This document shows positions 10,701 to 22,699 of a stretch of 64,000 nucleotides of DNA, piece by piece (the first letter of the stretch is position 1; the number at the start of each line of letters is the position of its first letter). The translations under genes and the position numbers were made by a program. The notes beneath the pieces were generated by a model that saw only the letters and a program-made list of their open reading frames with translations, was not told the DNA's origin and did not search any database. The DNA comes from Struthio camelus (taxonomy: Eukaryota; Chordata; Aves; Struthioniformes; Struthionidae), in NCBI RefSeq assembly GCF_040807025.1, contig NC_090945.1:76085088-76149087 (forward strand), read 5' to 3'.

Positions 10701-13700
10701 TCTTTTTTTATTTCTAATCTATTTTTTATTGCAGATTGTGCTGTTTTGTACTTGACATGCTATCTTAAAGCCATGATCACAGCTTCTTCTTGTTAGTGAC
10801 CGATATGTAAGGATCTATTCCCAACACTTACAGGAAGGGAACCATAATAAGCCAGTGAAGTGTATTCGTGTGCATATTTCAAGGAGCTGACAGTGGATTT
10901 TAGTTGCAAGTCCCCCACTCTGACTTATTTTGAAAGTCACATGGAGGACACTGAATGAACAAAACAGTGGAAATGTCAACATACTTTGCTTTATGATTTC
11001 AATACCTGGAAGAGAATAGGATGATATTTAAATATCTTCAGTATTTGATCCTGATAACAAAAGGTGAAAAGAACAGTTGTTTTAGGAGTTTGCAGTACTC
11101 CTAGGTTGAAAACTTCCATGATATTGGTAGAATTCACCAAATAATAAAATCTGAAGAATCATGAGAATGAATATTGATGAATGAAGACAGAAATATATTT
11201 TTGATCTGAATAAATCTGCTTAGTGTTGTAGAAGAATCTTATATTCATCCATCCCTCCAAGAAACTGTGAGTTATCACACACAAAAAATCTCAAAATTGT
11301 TAATAGATATAAATAAACAGGCTGTTCCTGGAACACTAATATTTCTTAGGGTAAAAAAAATCCTTTTATGGATCTTCTGCATTCATTTTAAAAATTAAGA
11401 AAAAAGCAAGCAGCTCCCAGATTTTTTGAGAAATTATTCTAAAATACATTGAAGAGAGAAACTAGCAAGCCTTGTGAGCCATTTTTGTTTCAAATTTCTA
11501 GTCCTTCAGTGTTTAATAACAGGTATCTCAATGTCCCCTCCAAACTGCAGTAAATCCTTTTGATGATTGCATATACTAGAAAAGATGTCTTAAACTTGGA
11601 GTCATCAAAAGAAAGATTTTATGTTAAATAATCAAAACAAACAGTTTATTTCTTGGGCTAGAAAAAGAAATGTCATGGACAAGACAAGTACATCCAGGTA
11701 TAATCATGTAATGTCTCTATAGAGTGTCTGATGTGAACGTATGTGTTTAATTTAATCCTTACCATCCAAGTACTGCAAAGAATATGGTTCTGATTAATTT
11801 GTAATCCTATAATATTATTGCTGTCTGGTAATTTTAGAAAAAAGGCAATCACCTTGCTGACGGAAAGTACCTATTTTGGACAGCTGGCATAAAATTTTGA
11901 TTGTTGATCTCATGAGATATTTTGAGATTTTCCAGTTGTTGATTTCATCCTCAAATGGGTCAAGGCAAAAGGGACTGGTTCAGTTGTCTGAACATTGATG
12001 CCTAGCTCCCACAGCACATCTTGCTTAACCTCCAGGTACTACTCCCAGAGGCTGTGCAAGCCTCAAGGGACTTTCATGGATGCCATAGGGCATCTGACAC
12101 AATGCCCTGTGTTCAGGTTTATGTTTAGGCCTTTATTGCCTATGTTTAGGCAAATGAAACAATCCTAAAGTCCAGAATTTATGTATCTTATTTGAAATAT
12201 TCAAACATATTCTGTTTTAGTCAAACAAACATTTTCATTTTAAGGAATTTCCCTCAGAAAAAATTATGGAAATCAGTATTTTCCTGCAAAACACAACTAT
12301 TATCGACTCACAGTGGCTGATAGAAATTTTCTGTCAGAAATGTTTGTCTAACTCTGCTTACCTGTAAACAATAATGGAGAAATGACAGAAGAGAGAATGA
12401 ACGCTTGTTTCAGTGGTTCCTTTCCTGCTTGCGCTTTGAGATTTTCAGGAGTGCAGCTGATTCGCTGGCAGAGGCTTTCCTTTCGTCTTAGGTAGATACT
12501 TTTATGTCAGACTAATAACCATTGTACTTCCTGTCATCTGAGGAGGAAGGTGCTACTTTGGGTTCTGATCCCTGCCTCAAAGACTATGTATTTTATGCAA
12601 TGATCTTTAATGAAGAAAGTGGCATCCAGACTTCTTCCCCTTTGGCTTCCCTATTACTTAGAAAGATCTGCTCACTCGTTACTGCTCCTCCTGGCCCAAT
12701 TACTCTTCACTCTCAAACAGAAAACTTTCAGCAGGGGAGCTGAGAATCCTCTTCTTCCCATCCCTCACCAGTCTTTCCAGAGAGGTAGGAGAAAGAAGCT
12801 GGAGTCCCTCAAGGCAGATGAGGTTTTAACAGCAATGAATTCCCAGTCTCCTTCCCTTTCTAAAGAGGAAAAAAAAATCCACAAACCCTGGCTGTGTGCA
12901 ATTGTACGTGAATGTGTGAATGCACATGCACTTGCAGGAAGGAGGAGGATTGGTATAGTCAGAGTCGGAATACATAGAAATAAAATACAGCATTTTCCTG
13001 ATACTGACTGAAGTTGAAGGTGCCTGAAAAACAGAAGATGGTTTCTCTTCAGTTAGTTTACCAAAATCTATTTAAAATGACTTTCAAAAAACATTTTAGA
13101 ATTTACACTTAAAATTAAGCCACACATATTCATCATGCCAGAAATCAGAACTATTTCTGCAGGTATTAAATTAGAAGGTAGCAGAATTTTGTCTGTGCAT
13201 CTAAAATGGAGGGATGTTAAATAAATACAGATCCAAATTACGGTAAAATTTTGGTGAGTATTTGATTTTTAAATAGTGTTTCTTCTAGTAATGCCTACTT
13301 AAATCCACAGAGTTTTAATCTACATACCACTACAGAAAGTTTGCCATTTCCTCAGTGTATTTTTTCTTAATGTCTTATATAAAAACATTTTTTACCATAC
13401 ATAGGATAAATGGAAAGAACTGTATGTTTGCATTGATTATGTTGACCATCAACTCAAAGCAGAAACAGAGTATTGACACAGATGTCCAGTGTACCACTTC
13501 CCTGTATTACTGTCGTCCAGATCCTCCTCTGAAAGTTCTTTTATTTAGTCATGTGGAAGGCATTAAGATGAATAAATATAACAGGCAAATTATGTTTAAT
13601 ATTTTAATATGTCTCAGTTGATTTTCATGCCAGCATTTCTCTGGTTATGGTGCTAACATTATTTGATGAGGAGAGAGATGTATTAAACTAAATTATTTAT

Positions 13701-14367
13701 CCTCATGTGCGTTGGCTTTTTTCTGCCTAAAATAGTGCTAGAGCTTTTACTGTTCCTCAGTCTATAAAGATTTATGAATTCATCTTTAAAGCAAAAGGAT
13801 GGCAAAAATCTTCACCTGCTTCACTGAGGAGGATAGTAGGAGGCAGTGAACTTGTTCTTTTCGTTCTTCTCAGTGGTCAAGCAGTAAACATACAGTTAGA
13901 ATAATTCTAGCAAAGAGGTCTAGTAAAAGCACAGGTTGATAGGTGTGATGGGGGTATTGAAGCAGCTGAGAACAGAATACGTTGCATGTAGCTTGAGGAT
14001 GAAGGGAGCAGCCAATCCTGGCATTAGTAAGCTGGTTTTTTTTTTTATCCCTGCTCTCTTTCACTTTCCTGAACCACTGAGCATTTTAACTCTGATCCTT
14101 TGTCAGCAGCCTTTGCCACAATTCCCATCAGGTACAAGCTCCACATCTGCAGGAGCCAGCTCCCACTTTTGAATGGTGCCAGCTGGGGCAGGAGCACACA
14201 GTCATGATGTAGGTGTGCGTTGCACTTGTACATCCCTTTTTCCACAGGGACGTAGGGCTTGCCTCCGTTCCCTGAGCATCTGACTATTATTTCACTCAAG
14301 GGAAAAATGATGTGCTGCTGGACAAAAGCTTTCGGAGGACGTCCATTGGGCTGTGTTGCCTTAGGTA
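7707..14367. other. Unassigned stretch with a G+C-richer patch at 9.79-10.13 kb
   Basis: No gene recognised. Between 9787 and 10129 the sequence is visibly G+C-richer, and overlapping open frames run on both strands (110 and 82 codons on minus, 75 on plus). Open frames on both strands of G+C-rich DNA are expected because stops are A+T-rich. The minus-strand peptide is Leu/Ala-rich with no domain I can name. Frames of 117 codons (10326-10679, plus) and 133 codons (12610-13011, plus) also lack recognisable motifs. Confidence 0.65.
12087..12108. repeat. 7-bp inverted repeat, 8-nt loop
   Basis: agggcat, ctgacaca, atgccct. A short exact hairpin within an unassigned 150-base patch (about 11.95-12.11 kb) that is G+C-richer than its flanks. 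Confidence 0.7.
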
Positions 14368-14422
14368 TGACTATTGAAGTCAATGAGAAACTTCCATTTC
14401 AGTAGCACTGGATCAGACCTTT
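14368..14422. repeat. Self-complementary repeat module, copy 2
   Basis: gactattgaagtcaatgagaaacttccatttcagtagcactggatcagacc has the same order of parts as the 43.77 kb copy: a tgaagtcaatg arm, a short spacer, and a second arm ending in ggatcagacc. The second arm is more decayed than the first. Confidence 0.55.
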
Positions 14423-14934
14423 GCAATCTTACACTTGTGACAATCCCTAGAAAACTTAGCTTCCTCTTACTTTAAAACATTTTCAGGTGAACTAGAGAGA
14501 TGTGCAAATGGACTGACTCAGGCACATCCTTCAAGCTGAGGAAAAGAAAATCCCTAACTGGTATACACTGTCTCAGGTGAGAACCAGAGTTGTATAAGAC
14601 AAACCACCATTCCAAACAACTACAACTTTCCACTCTTTTCATCAAGCATAGTCATTTACACATATAAAAAGGGGATATGAATTGTCAGGGCAGAGATGAA
14701 CAGTTTAGGGACTTAGAGCAAAGTCATTTTTCGCTTATGTGGAAAACTTACATGACATGTTGTAAATGGTGATGAGTCTCAGGAGCAATAGTGTAAGACG
14801 TTGCTAGTTTCATGGGAAAGGCAGTTAGAAATGTAAGCAGGTTGTCTGCCAACCTGTAGTCAATACTACGTAATTTTTCAAATAATGGAGCAAACCTTGA
14901 TATGTGGCAGGAAGTTACTTTAGCCAGTGGAAAT

Positions 14935-14956
14935 AGAGAGAGAGAGAGAAAAAAAA
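14935..14956. repeat. (GA)n then A-run
   Basis: A ga run of about seven units passing into eight A. Confidence 0.9.
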
Positions 14957-16699
14957 GATGGCTTGATGGACACAGACCACATGATCAAAGAGACCAAACG
15001 CAGTGCAAGACCATTATAACAGGGCATAATTGTCTATGGCTTGCATACGGATATGGAGTGCTGGAGTCCTGCAATAGAGAAAGACAGGACACGAAGATAG
15101 GCAGTGAAATTTTTAGGGGCCTTGTTGCGCTCCTGGTACAGAGACTTGTAGGAAGTATGCATTGCCAGGATGTGAAAGTGATTTTTATCTTTGTTTCTTG
15201 AAATGTAACTATGAAAGATTTTTAAATCACAGTATTTGTAAGTAGAGTTTATCAATGGTTTTGAAAATATAAATCATAGTGTCAATAGAATAACTGCATG
15301 ATAACCCAAAGATGGAAAGTCTCTTCCTTTTCTTGCAATATGAAAGTTAACTGGGGAATATCAATAGTTGTTTTCAGCAGCATTACAGATCTTCTAGTTA
15401 TTTTATGAGGCAGTTACGCAGTAATTATCACTGTTCTTTGATATCAGCTATAACTCCTAAAACTATCCAGCTTTCATACAGACATTTTCATTCATTCAAT
15501 CTATCTCTTTTCAATTCTTTTCCTACTTTTTTACTAAAATGATTCAGTTAAGATGTCAATTGGGCGTCAGATGGAATATCATCTGGATGATGCTTTTTCC
15601 AGTTCATTCAGTATGACTGTTTAAAATGTTATCTCATTTCATCTTAGATCTGTTAAAATTAAGACTTGCATTTTCTGCGGAGTGATAAAACACCCTGTTT
15701 TACTTCATCATTTTGCCAGCCAGGCCAAGGAAGTTCTTAAAAAAATGTTAATTTAACATAGCATTAGGTTAGCATTTGACTTAGACAAAAGAGTTCAGAG
15801 TGAAGCAAGCAAACAAGTAAATCTTTCTGCAGCATCCAGGGAATCTTGTATGTTGTTGTACATCCAGCCCAGGCAGCCCATAAAGCAGACAGGAATTACG
15901 GTGGGGTTTGTAAACAACAGGACAGATTTTCCAAAAAGTTGAATGAACTTTGTAAATTACAAATTTCTATTACAACTTTTCAAATTACAAAGCTGAATGA
16001 ACTTTTTCCAATCTCCATCAAGTCCGTCAGCTAAAAGACAGAATAGTGAAAATAGGGAAAAGACAATGAGAAGAAAAAATGGGATGTTAGGATTTTTAGA
16101 AGGGAACTCTAGGTAATCTGGTTGATTGGGAGATTAGAGAAAAAAGACATTAGTGAAAGAAGTTGAGAGAAGGAGAAATAGATGATGAAGGGAAAAGCAA
16201 TGATCTGAAGTGAATGTGCTAGGAATTACATCTGAGAATGGAGATGGTCTACAGCTCCCTCCAACACAAGCACTCACACACCCACAGCTCTATGGGAAGC
16301 TAAATAAATTTAGTATTGAAGTTATGGGAAGAAATAGCAAAAAAACACCTTCAGGCATTGCACAGTCAGTGCTCAGAGCAGAATCCCACTGGCCCTTTCA
16401 TTCCCTGTGCATTCTTCTGGGTTCGCTTCGAGTGCAAACATTTTCATTCTGCTCCAAATAAATGTGCTGAGCAATGCTGAAATGCAAGCAGGAGACAAGC
16501 GCAACGAATAGCTGCACAGCTTGGACCACATGGGCCAAGCTGCTCCAGACCCAGTGTCCTCACGCTCCTTGAGCTGTAAACAAGGAGAAGGCTCTTTACT
16601 TTTAGGAAGCAGCTGTGGTTTTATGCTCATGAAGAAGGTCCTGTTTAAATTACTGTTGCTTAGTATGCAGCTTTGTTGCCTTTTATAGGCTTATCCAGA

Positions 16700-16746
16700 G
16701 CTCATAGAAGTTAATGGAATCCTTTTGATCAATTTCACTGAATTTC
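16700..16746. repeat. Self-complementary repeat module, copy 4 (weak)
   Basis: gctcatagaagttaatggaatccttttgatcaatttcactg has a degraded gaagtcaatgg arm and a cattgatttcactg-like second arm. The assignment depends on the comparison with the stronger copies. Confidence 0.35.
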
Positions 16747-18663
16747 TGATTGTGTTTTAATCGCTGTTATTCCTAACGTGTTCACTAATGTAGGTGTGAC
16801 TGGCTAGGCTTAGACTTGTCTGAAAATGTACATAATTTTTTTGTCTCCAGACAATTTAATATTTGTGCTTGCCGTGGACTCGACCACCTCTAATGTACAA
16901 GAAATATTCAGCTCGTATGTCAGCTCCCCACGGGAGTCAGCACGTGCTTCTGTATACAATACAGACTGCTAGAGACAGCTCAGCAGAAAGGTCATTACTA
17001 ATAGTCTAACAATTGCTAATGCTCACACCAGATGGCACCCCCAAGTAATTCCTACTGCACTTTATGAACAAAATTTTGAGACTGATTTTCTTTGGCCGCT
17101 TGTATTGTTTGATGTAAATGTTTTTGTAGCTTCCATCACTTGCACAGGGTGTCAGGAGGCACATTTTATCCAATAAATTCTAGGGCAAATTGATTTGCAC
17201 TACAAGAAAATGTGACCCAAGATTTGTAAATGTCCAATGTTGGATTTTTTACTGTATGTTTTTTCACAGGAATCATTTCGAGTTTGAGCTGACTGACATC
17301 TTTTTGGCTTCACAAAGTTCTGAATCGGGTTGGAGACACTGAAGCAGTACTTGGATTTCATACGAGGAAGATAGGCTGTTCATTTCCTTTAAATCAAAGC
17401 CACAGGTACCAATTTATCTTGGTTAACAAAAATATGTCTCAAACAAGGATAGGACACAAGATGGGGGAATGGATGGGCATAAAGATTGGTTTTCTTTCTA
17501 TGAACTAAGAATACCAACTCTTGCTGATGCTGAGCAGGTGAAGGTGCGCAACAAGAAAAATATGAATGTTACAATAACACTGAGCACTAGAACATGACAG
17601 CATATATCTTCATTTTAAAAAGGTTTGTTCATCTGAGCGTTTATATATGCTTGCGTATTTCTGTGCAACTTGGTATAAAAACTGATCTGCATAAAGTTAG
17701 TCTCATAGGTATCTGCAGGATCCAGGCCATAGAGAATATCACTGCATCATTTTTAATTATACCCTGCTATATAAATAAGCCCTCACTAGTCATCACTTAT
17801 TTTGGATGAATTAAAATGTTATTTAAAGTAAAAATCTCAACTACCCTTGCTGCACTGGAGCTGTTTTTCAATTAAGGAAATGTTTGAGCCATTAAAGTGA
17901 ATGCTAAATATGATATGGATATTATAAATGCACAGTAATACACTCTAAAGTACTTGCAGAAAATGAAAGCTCCCTTTCAACTCTGATGATATAACAAATG
18001 TTGTATTATCAGCTTAGAAAACTGTTATTACTTGAAATTGACTATACATTTCCTTCAAATGTAAAAAAGGATTTTTTTTTCCGTAGTGAAAATTCAAATA
18101 GCTCTTTCAGTTGCAGGTAATGTACATGCTCTTCTGTAAAAATAAAGCCATATTCCAATCCTCTTGTAAATTCTTTTTCTATCCAACTGCCTTCCAAACA
18201 CACATGCACATCTATGACAAAATAAAGCATTTCCTTCCGTATAAAAATCTGTTTCTTGTGTGAGGGAGAGGCTTCTGACATATGACAGAGATTTCTTTTC
18301 AAGACTTTATGTTGCTGCATATCCTGCTGTATACACAGACACGTTTTATACCTGTTCTTTTCATTAGCTGTACTTTGCACTATCCTGATTTTCTTTATTG
18401 TACTGATTCAATCTTTGCATTGAGGGCAAAAAGGGCAGAGCTACAGAAAATCATCCCCAGTTGTTACTTGTGAGGCCCATGGCAGTGAAATGGAACCTGG
18501 TGTTATCTGATCCCTTATACCTGAACTCATGTTTCTGAATATTTCCTTGTAACTTTCGGAGAATCTGCCTTTTTGCATTGATCAAGCTACTAACAGAATT
18601 AAAATATTTGATTAGGTCTCTCATTATAAGACCTCAAAATGGCTGATTTGAGACCTGCCTGTT

Positions 18664-18935
18664 TTAAGCCTTATAAAATCAAAGATTGACATAGGTTAGA
18701 AGGAACTCCTGGACATCACGAAGTTCAAACGCCTGCTCAAAACAAAACTAACTTTAAAGTTGGATCAGCTTGCTCTGGGCCCTGTCCAGCTAAGTGATAA
18801 ACATCTCCAAGGATGGAGGTTCCACAGCCTCTCTGAGCAACCCATTCCAGTGTTTAACCACTCTCATTGTGAAATTTTTTCCTTGTATCCAACTGTAATT
18901 TCCCTTGTAGCAACATTATGATGGACAGATCCCTT
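18664..18935 (-). mobile_element. CR1 LINE, truncated 3' end
   Basis: The antisense strand encodes the CR1 ORF2 C-terminus: GKNFTMRVVKHWNGLLREA (about 18.88-18.81 kb) fits the family block RKKFFTxRVVxHWNxLPRE. Plus-strand landmarks are the degenerate tail at 18664 and ccacagcctctctgagcaacc at about 18.82 kb, the antisense form of the classic CR1 3' region. It is 5' truncated, as most CR1 copies are, and ends near 18935. Divergence is moderate. It is the clearest single pointer to a sauropsid, probably bird, genome. Confidence 0.88.
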
Positions 18936-19144
18936 TGAACCTCAGGGATAGCATATGTAGAAGCAGATATTCCAAGATAAAGTTTGCAATATGTTTCATT
19001 TACTTTAAGTTTTAAAGATGTTTTGACATCTTCCAGAACAGCATGTAATGGAGGCATTGGACTTAGAAGTGGCATGCTCAAGGTCTGTGCTATCCAGTAT
19101 TCACAAAGCTGACAGATAACACCAACACATCTTTGGACAAACTG

Positions 19145-19290
19145 TAACAGCGGTATTGCTGTGGCTATGAAGGTCTATGAATACAAAGAATACAAGGTTT
19201 TAGAGAGAAATGATATCTTTCATTAGACCAACAGTATAGCTAGAATAAACAGAAAAACTTTCAAACACATAAACCTCTTCATAACTATGT
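19145..19290 (+). mobile_element. Old SINE-like amniote retroposon
   Basis: The sequence follows an old interspersed repeat that I remember from turtle and crocodilian genomes: a tgctgtggctatgaaggtc block, then gttttagagagaaatgatatctttcattagaccaac (about 19198-19233), then aactttcaaacacataaacctcttcataa (about 19256-19284). The family form reads ...gatatcttttattggaccaac...aagctttcgagc...ctcttcttcag. I do not recall its Repbase name. It lies about 210 bp after the CR1 tail and in the opposite orientation. Its age means it probably predates the bird radiation. Confidence 0.65.
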
Positions 19291-20489
19291 GGATAAATTC
19301 GCACCGACAATGACATAAAAGCCATCATTAGCAGCAGCATCAACATTAAAGCTGACTGTTATCTTGATGTGAAAATTATTATTTCAAGGATCAAAGCAAG
19401 GGGCTGCAGGAAATAATGCTGAGCATCAAGGGCAGACCTCAAGGAGAAAAGTCGTGGAAGGCTTCAGAGACCAGGATTTTCAATAGCCACGTGAAACAGA
19501 GGACTAGTTTCGCTACTGAGGGACTGCTTTCTCTTGTTCACCGGGAGTTTCCCTCCAAGGACAGTAAGTCTTCCATCAGAGAAGACTATCCTCTTAGTTG
19601 CCATCCCATGGAGAGTTATAGTCCATAGGGAACCTCTTTATAAAACTAAATAATGGTCTATTGCATATGAGCTCCCAGTGCATGTATAAACAGAATATAT
19701 GTTGACTGCAACACACTGAAGGCCTTAACCATTAGCCTTCAAGGGGTTATTCTTGGATCTTACCATTTTAATAAGGCACTACTGCAGCATTACTAGGGTA
19801 CTCTAATAAAGCCTAGATAAGGGCTCAGTTTCTAAGAAACTGAATAATTTAGACTATACTAGGTAATGCAGAGCCCTGTAGGGAGTGAGCAGACTTTCTG
19901 AACTCCAGTGTAATGACTATTGTCAACCTATCTTACTAAATTTTTTTCTCACTGGGAGTGCAAAAATGCTAAACTGTAATTATAAATACCTCTCAAAGGC
20001 TGTGATTTCTAAATCTGGTGTTCAATTTTATGGAAAATGATGTTGCTGGTTTACAGAAGAAGGATTTGGAATCATTCAAAATTAAACCTACTTCAAAGTA
20101 CGTATTAATATGTCCAAGGCAGTTTAATCAAGTATGAAAAAATTAGATGCTCCTTAATATAACATGAACGCTGGCAAAATCATTTGGTTGGGGAGTCATA
20201 CTGACAAGGCAGACTCATTCTGACTTAAGAGTTCAGTTGCTCTGCAATGGGATGAGTGGTTTGTAAGGCACTGACTATCAAAGATTGCAGAATAAGTTTT
20301 AATTTAACATCCTGTGCTAACAGGCAGATGATGTTTAACATCTTTTGGGGATGTAGGAGCGATAATAACACAATCTTTCTCCTATTCTTTGTTTTAACTT
20401 TTGATTCATCTATCAGATTGCCTGAGTATAGGAACTGACTTTATAAAGATTCTCCGGGGGGGTTGGGGCTTCTACCACATGTAGACGAT

Positions 20490-20600
20490 AACCAGCTCAG
20501 GGCCCCAAGCTGTAAACTCTTTAGGGCTTGCTTTCATTACATGTTTCTATATGCTTAGATAAGTGTTCAGTCTCAGCCATTGCCTTTAAAGGTTGGTTTC
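20490..20600 (+). mobile_element. Probable L2-type LINE 3' end
   Basis: The stretch gctgtaaactctttagggcttgctttcattacatgtttctatatgc resembles the L2 LINE 3' untranslated region, whose usual form is ...ctgtaagctccttgagggcagggactgt... followed by a ...gtgcctagcaca... segment; atgcttagataagtg would be the degraded equivalent of the latter. It is short and diverged, so the match rests on about 60 bases. It is preceded by a run of seven G at 20456. Confidence 0.45.
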
Positions 20601-20904
20601 ACCTGATTAAGTGTTGATGCCTGTGGACATTCAAGCGGCCCTAGGCTCTTTTTTTTCAGTAAATGGGCAGAAACAATCACTCTAAGAATGTGATTCATTT
20701 CATCCTAAAATAGACATCTACATTTTGTCAGATATATTTCCCTCCGTTGGCAGAGAAGGGACTTTAGGGTGACTGGCGTACAGACGTCTGTCATGAATGC
20801 CCAAAGTTAGGAGAAATGAATCCCCTCCAAGTTCTTATGTTGTTATACAAATATTAATGTGAATGATATGTTATTGGGGTCATGATTAAACAGTCTAATT
20901 TAGG

Positions 20905-20938
20905 GCTAACTCTACTGAAGTCAGTGATAGTGTCCCAA
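20905..20938. repeat. Self-complementary repeat module, copy 5 (single arm)
   Basis: gggctaactctactgaagtcagtgatagtg resembles one arm of the module. No second arm is visible, and a chance match is possible. Confidence 0.3.
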
Positions 20939-22151
20939 TATACAACAATTATAATAAGATCAATAACAGGGTGATAGCATCAAATATGGATTAAGACACT
21001 TAAGAAAGCATGAAAAGAAGAAGAATTTCTCTTCTAATATAATACAGGGTTACAGCTGCTATCTGCAAATGAAAAAAGATAATCTGATACTTGTCTTTAA
21101 AAACGTATTTTTAGATTGTTTTACAGATAGAGAATATGAGTTACTTTAATGCTGCTCTAATGTATTAGGCAATGTTTCTCTCATGAAAATTGAACAGAAT
21201 GGCTTATTTGTTCCACATTTAATAATTTTGTATTCAAGCTGTCAATGCTAAAAACATTCATTAAAACTGTCCTGTATCAGAAAAATCAAATTCCTCAATA
21301 GGTACTTGATTCAGAATTGAGGTATTTATCTTGAACTTCCAGCTGAGTCCCCTAATCCCTAGGCTCTGGTTATTCGGTGACAAACTTCTCCTGTTCTATC
21401 AGTAAAAGTTCTATCATCTCATATTTCTTCCTCTGAAAACAGTGACAAAGTTTTCAAACCTGGACATTTCGGTTAAAATAATGTATTTTTCCTAGCTAGC
21501 TGCACTTTAAATTTCTTATATCTATTATTGTTATTATTTATTCATAACTCAACCTGAAAGACTGATGTTGCTGAGAGTTGACATTCTTTCATTCTAATCT
21601 GAAAAACAGATCTATTTAGGTCAAGATATTATTGCAAAATGGAGGATGCCTTCCAAATAGTAACTTTTATCAGACCCTATACAGAGATAGAAATTTCTAA
21701 TCTGTTTAAATGATACTGTCTGGCTTGAGGTAGGGTCCTTATGGCACTTGTGACAATGAACACTGCTTAGGTGTTTCCTTTCTATCCTTTTTCCAATTCC
21801 ACTCTTTTGCCTTGATATTTGAAGGCAAATATTTCACCTTTATATTTCACCTACCCTCTCTGTCTGATATCAGTCCCAGGGACAAGCCATACCTGTGGCA
21901 ACAGTTATGAATTAGCATACTGCGTGCTTTTCTGGAGGCCTGTTAGTCAAGAAGTGGTTTCCCAAGGAATCCTTGATAAATCAGTTTCTCTTACAGTTTG
22001 GCTTTGCAGTCTGTGATGACTGCCTCCAACCATGATGGAAGTCTGTTGGCCACACAGATCTCAGGGGAGGACTGTGGTTATTGGGTTATTCTTTTCCCTA
22101 TATATGCTTTCCCAGCAGCAAAAAGTGACTTGGAATATGTGCCATAGCTGT

Positions 22152-22190
22152 AATGATGATGATGGTGATGATGATGATGATGATGATGAT
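22152..22190. repeat. (GAT)n microsatellite
   Basis: About thirteen gat/atg triplets with a single ggt interruption near 22164. In one plus-strand frame it yields a run of Asp, which is only a by-product of the repeat. Confidence 0.97.
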
Positions 22191-22699
22191 AAATATAATA
22201 GTTATATAACTGGAATTAATACAGTCTAGTCAACTGCACTAGACACTACACAGTTACAGAACAAAAGGACAGATCTTGGCCCAAAGGGTTTATAACATTT
22301 GTGTAAATCAGCAAATTGCAAATGGATATGGAGAGACAGGAAAAAATAATAGAAAAATTTTACTCACTGTGCTGAGCAATGATTTCCATACATTGGCAGC
22401 CTAACTGTTCTTAAATTATCAAATTCTATTTTTCATTAACAAATTCAGGTGGGCATAGAAACTGTGGAAAATAAAATTGAAATATGAAACTTCAGAGATT
22501 ACCTAGTCTATCCACTGTCAAAGGATATAATATACCCTGTACTTATACCAGTCCTACATATATCATGGCATGTACAATATTTTGTATAGTAATATAACTA
22601 AGGAATATATCCCACAGTTTTACTAACTTTACTACTTTTCCCTGATGTTTAGTCTGAACTTTTCTTGCTAGAATTTCATTCTGCTGCCTCTTGTCCCAT

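Larger units (their letters stand above)
14423..18663. other. Unassigned stretch
   Basis: No gene recognised. It contains the weak module copy at 16.70 kb and the GA run at 14.94 kb. Near 15948-16002 the sequence tgaatgaacttt is repeated about 54 bases apart around an acaaatt-rich spacer, a small local duplication. Several sub-regions (for example 16.80-17.05 kb) have little simple sequence and could be conserved non-coding DNA, which cannot be told from one genome. Confidence 0.6.
20601..22449. other. Unassigned stretch
   Basis: No gene or element body recognised other than the single-arm module at 20.91 kb and the GAT repeat at 22.15 kb. Confidence 0.65.

Noticed and set aside
22032..22229. 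Open frame with a run of Asp
   Set aside because: The Asp run is only the translation of the GAT microsatellite at 22152-22190.
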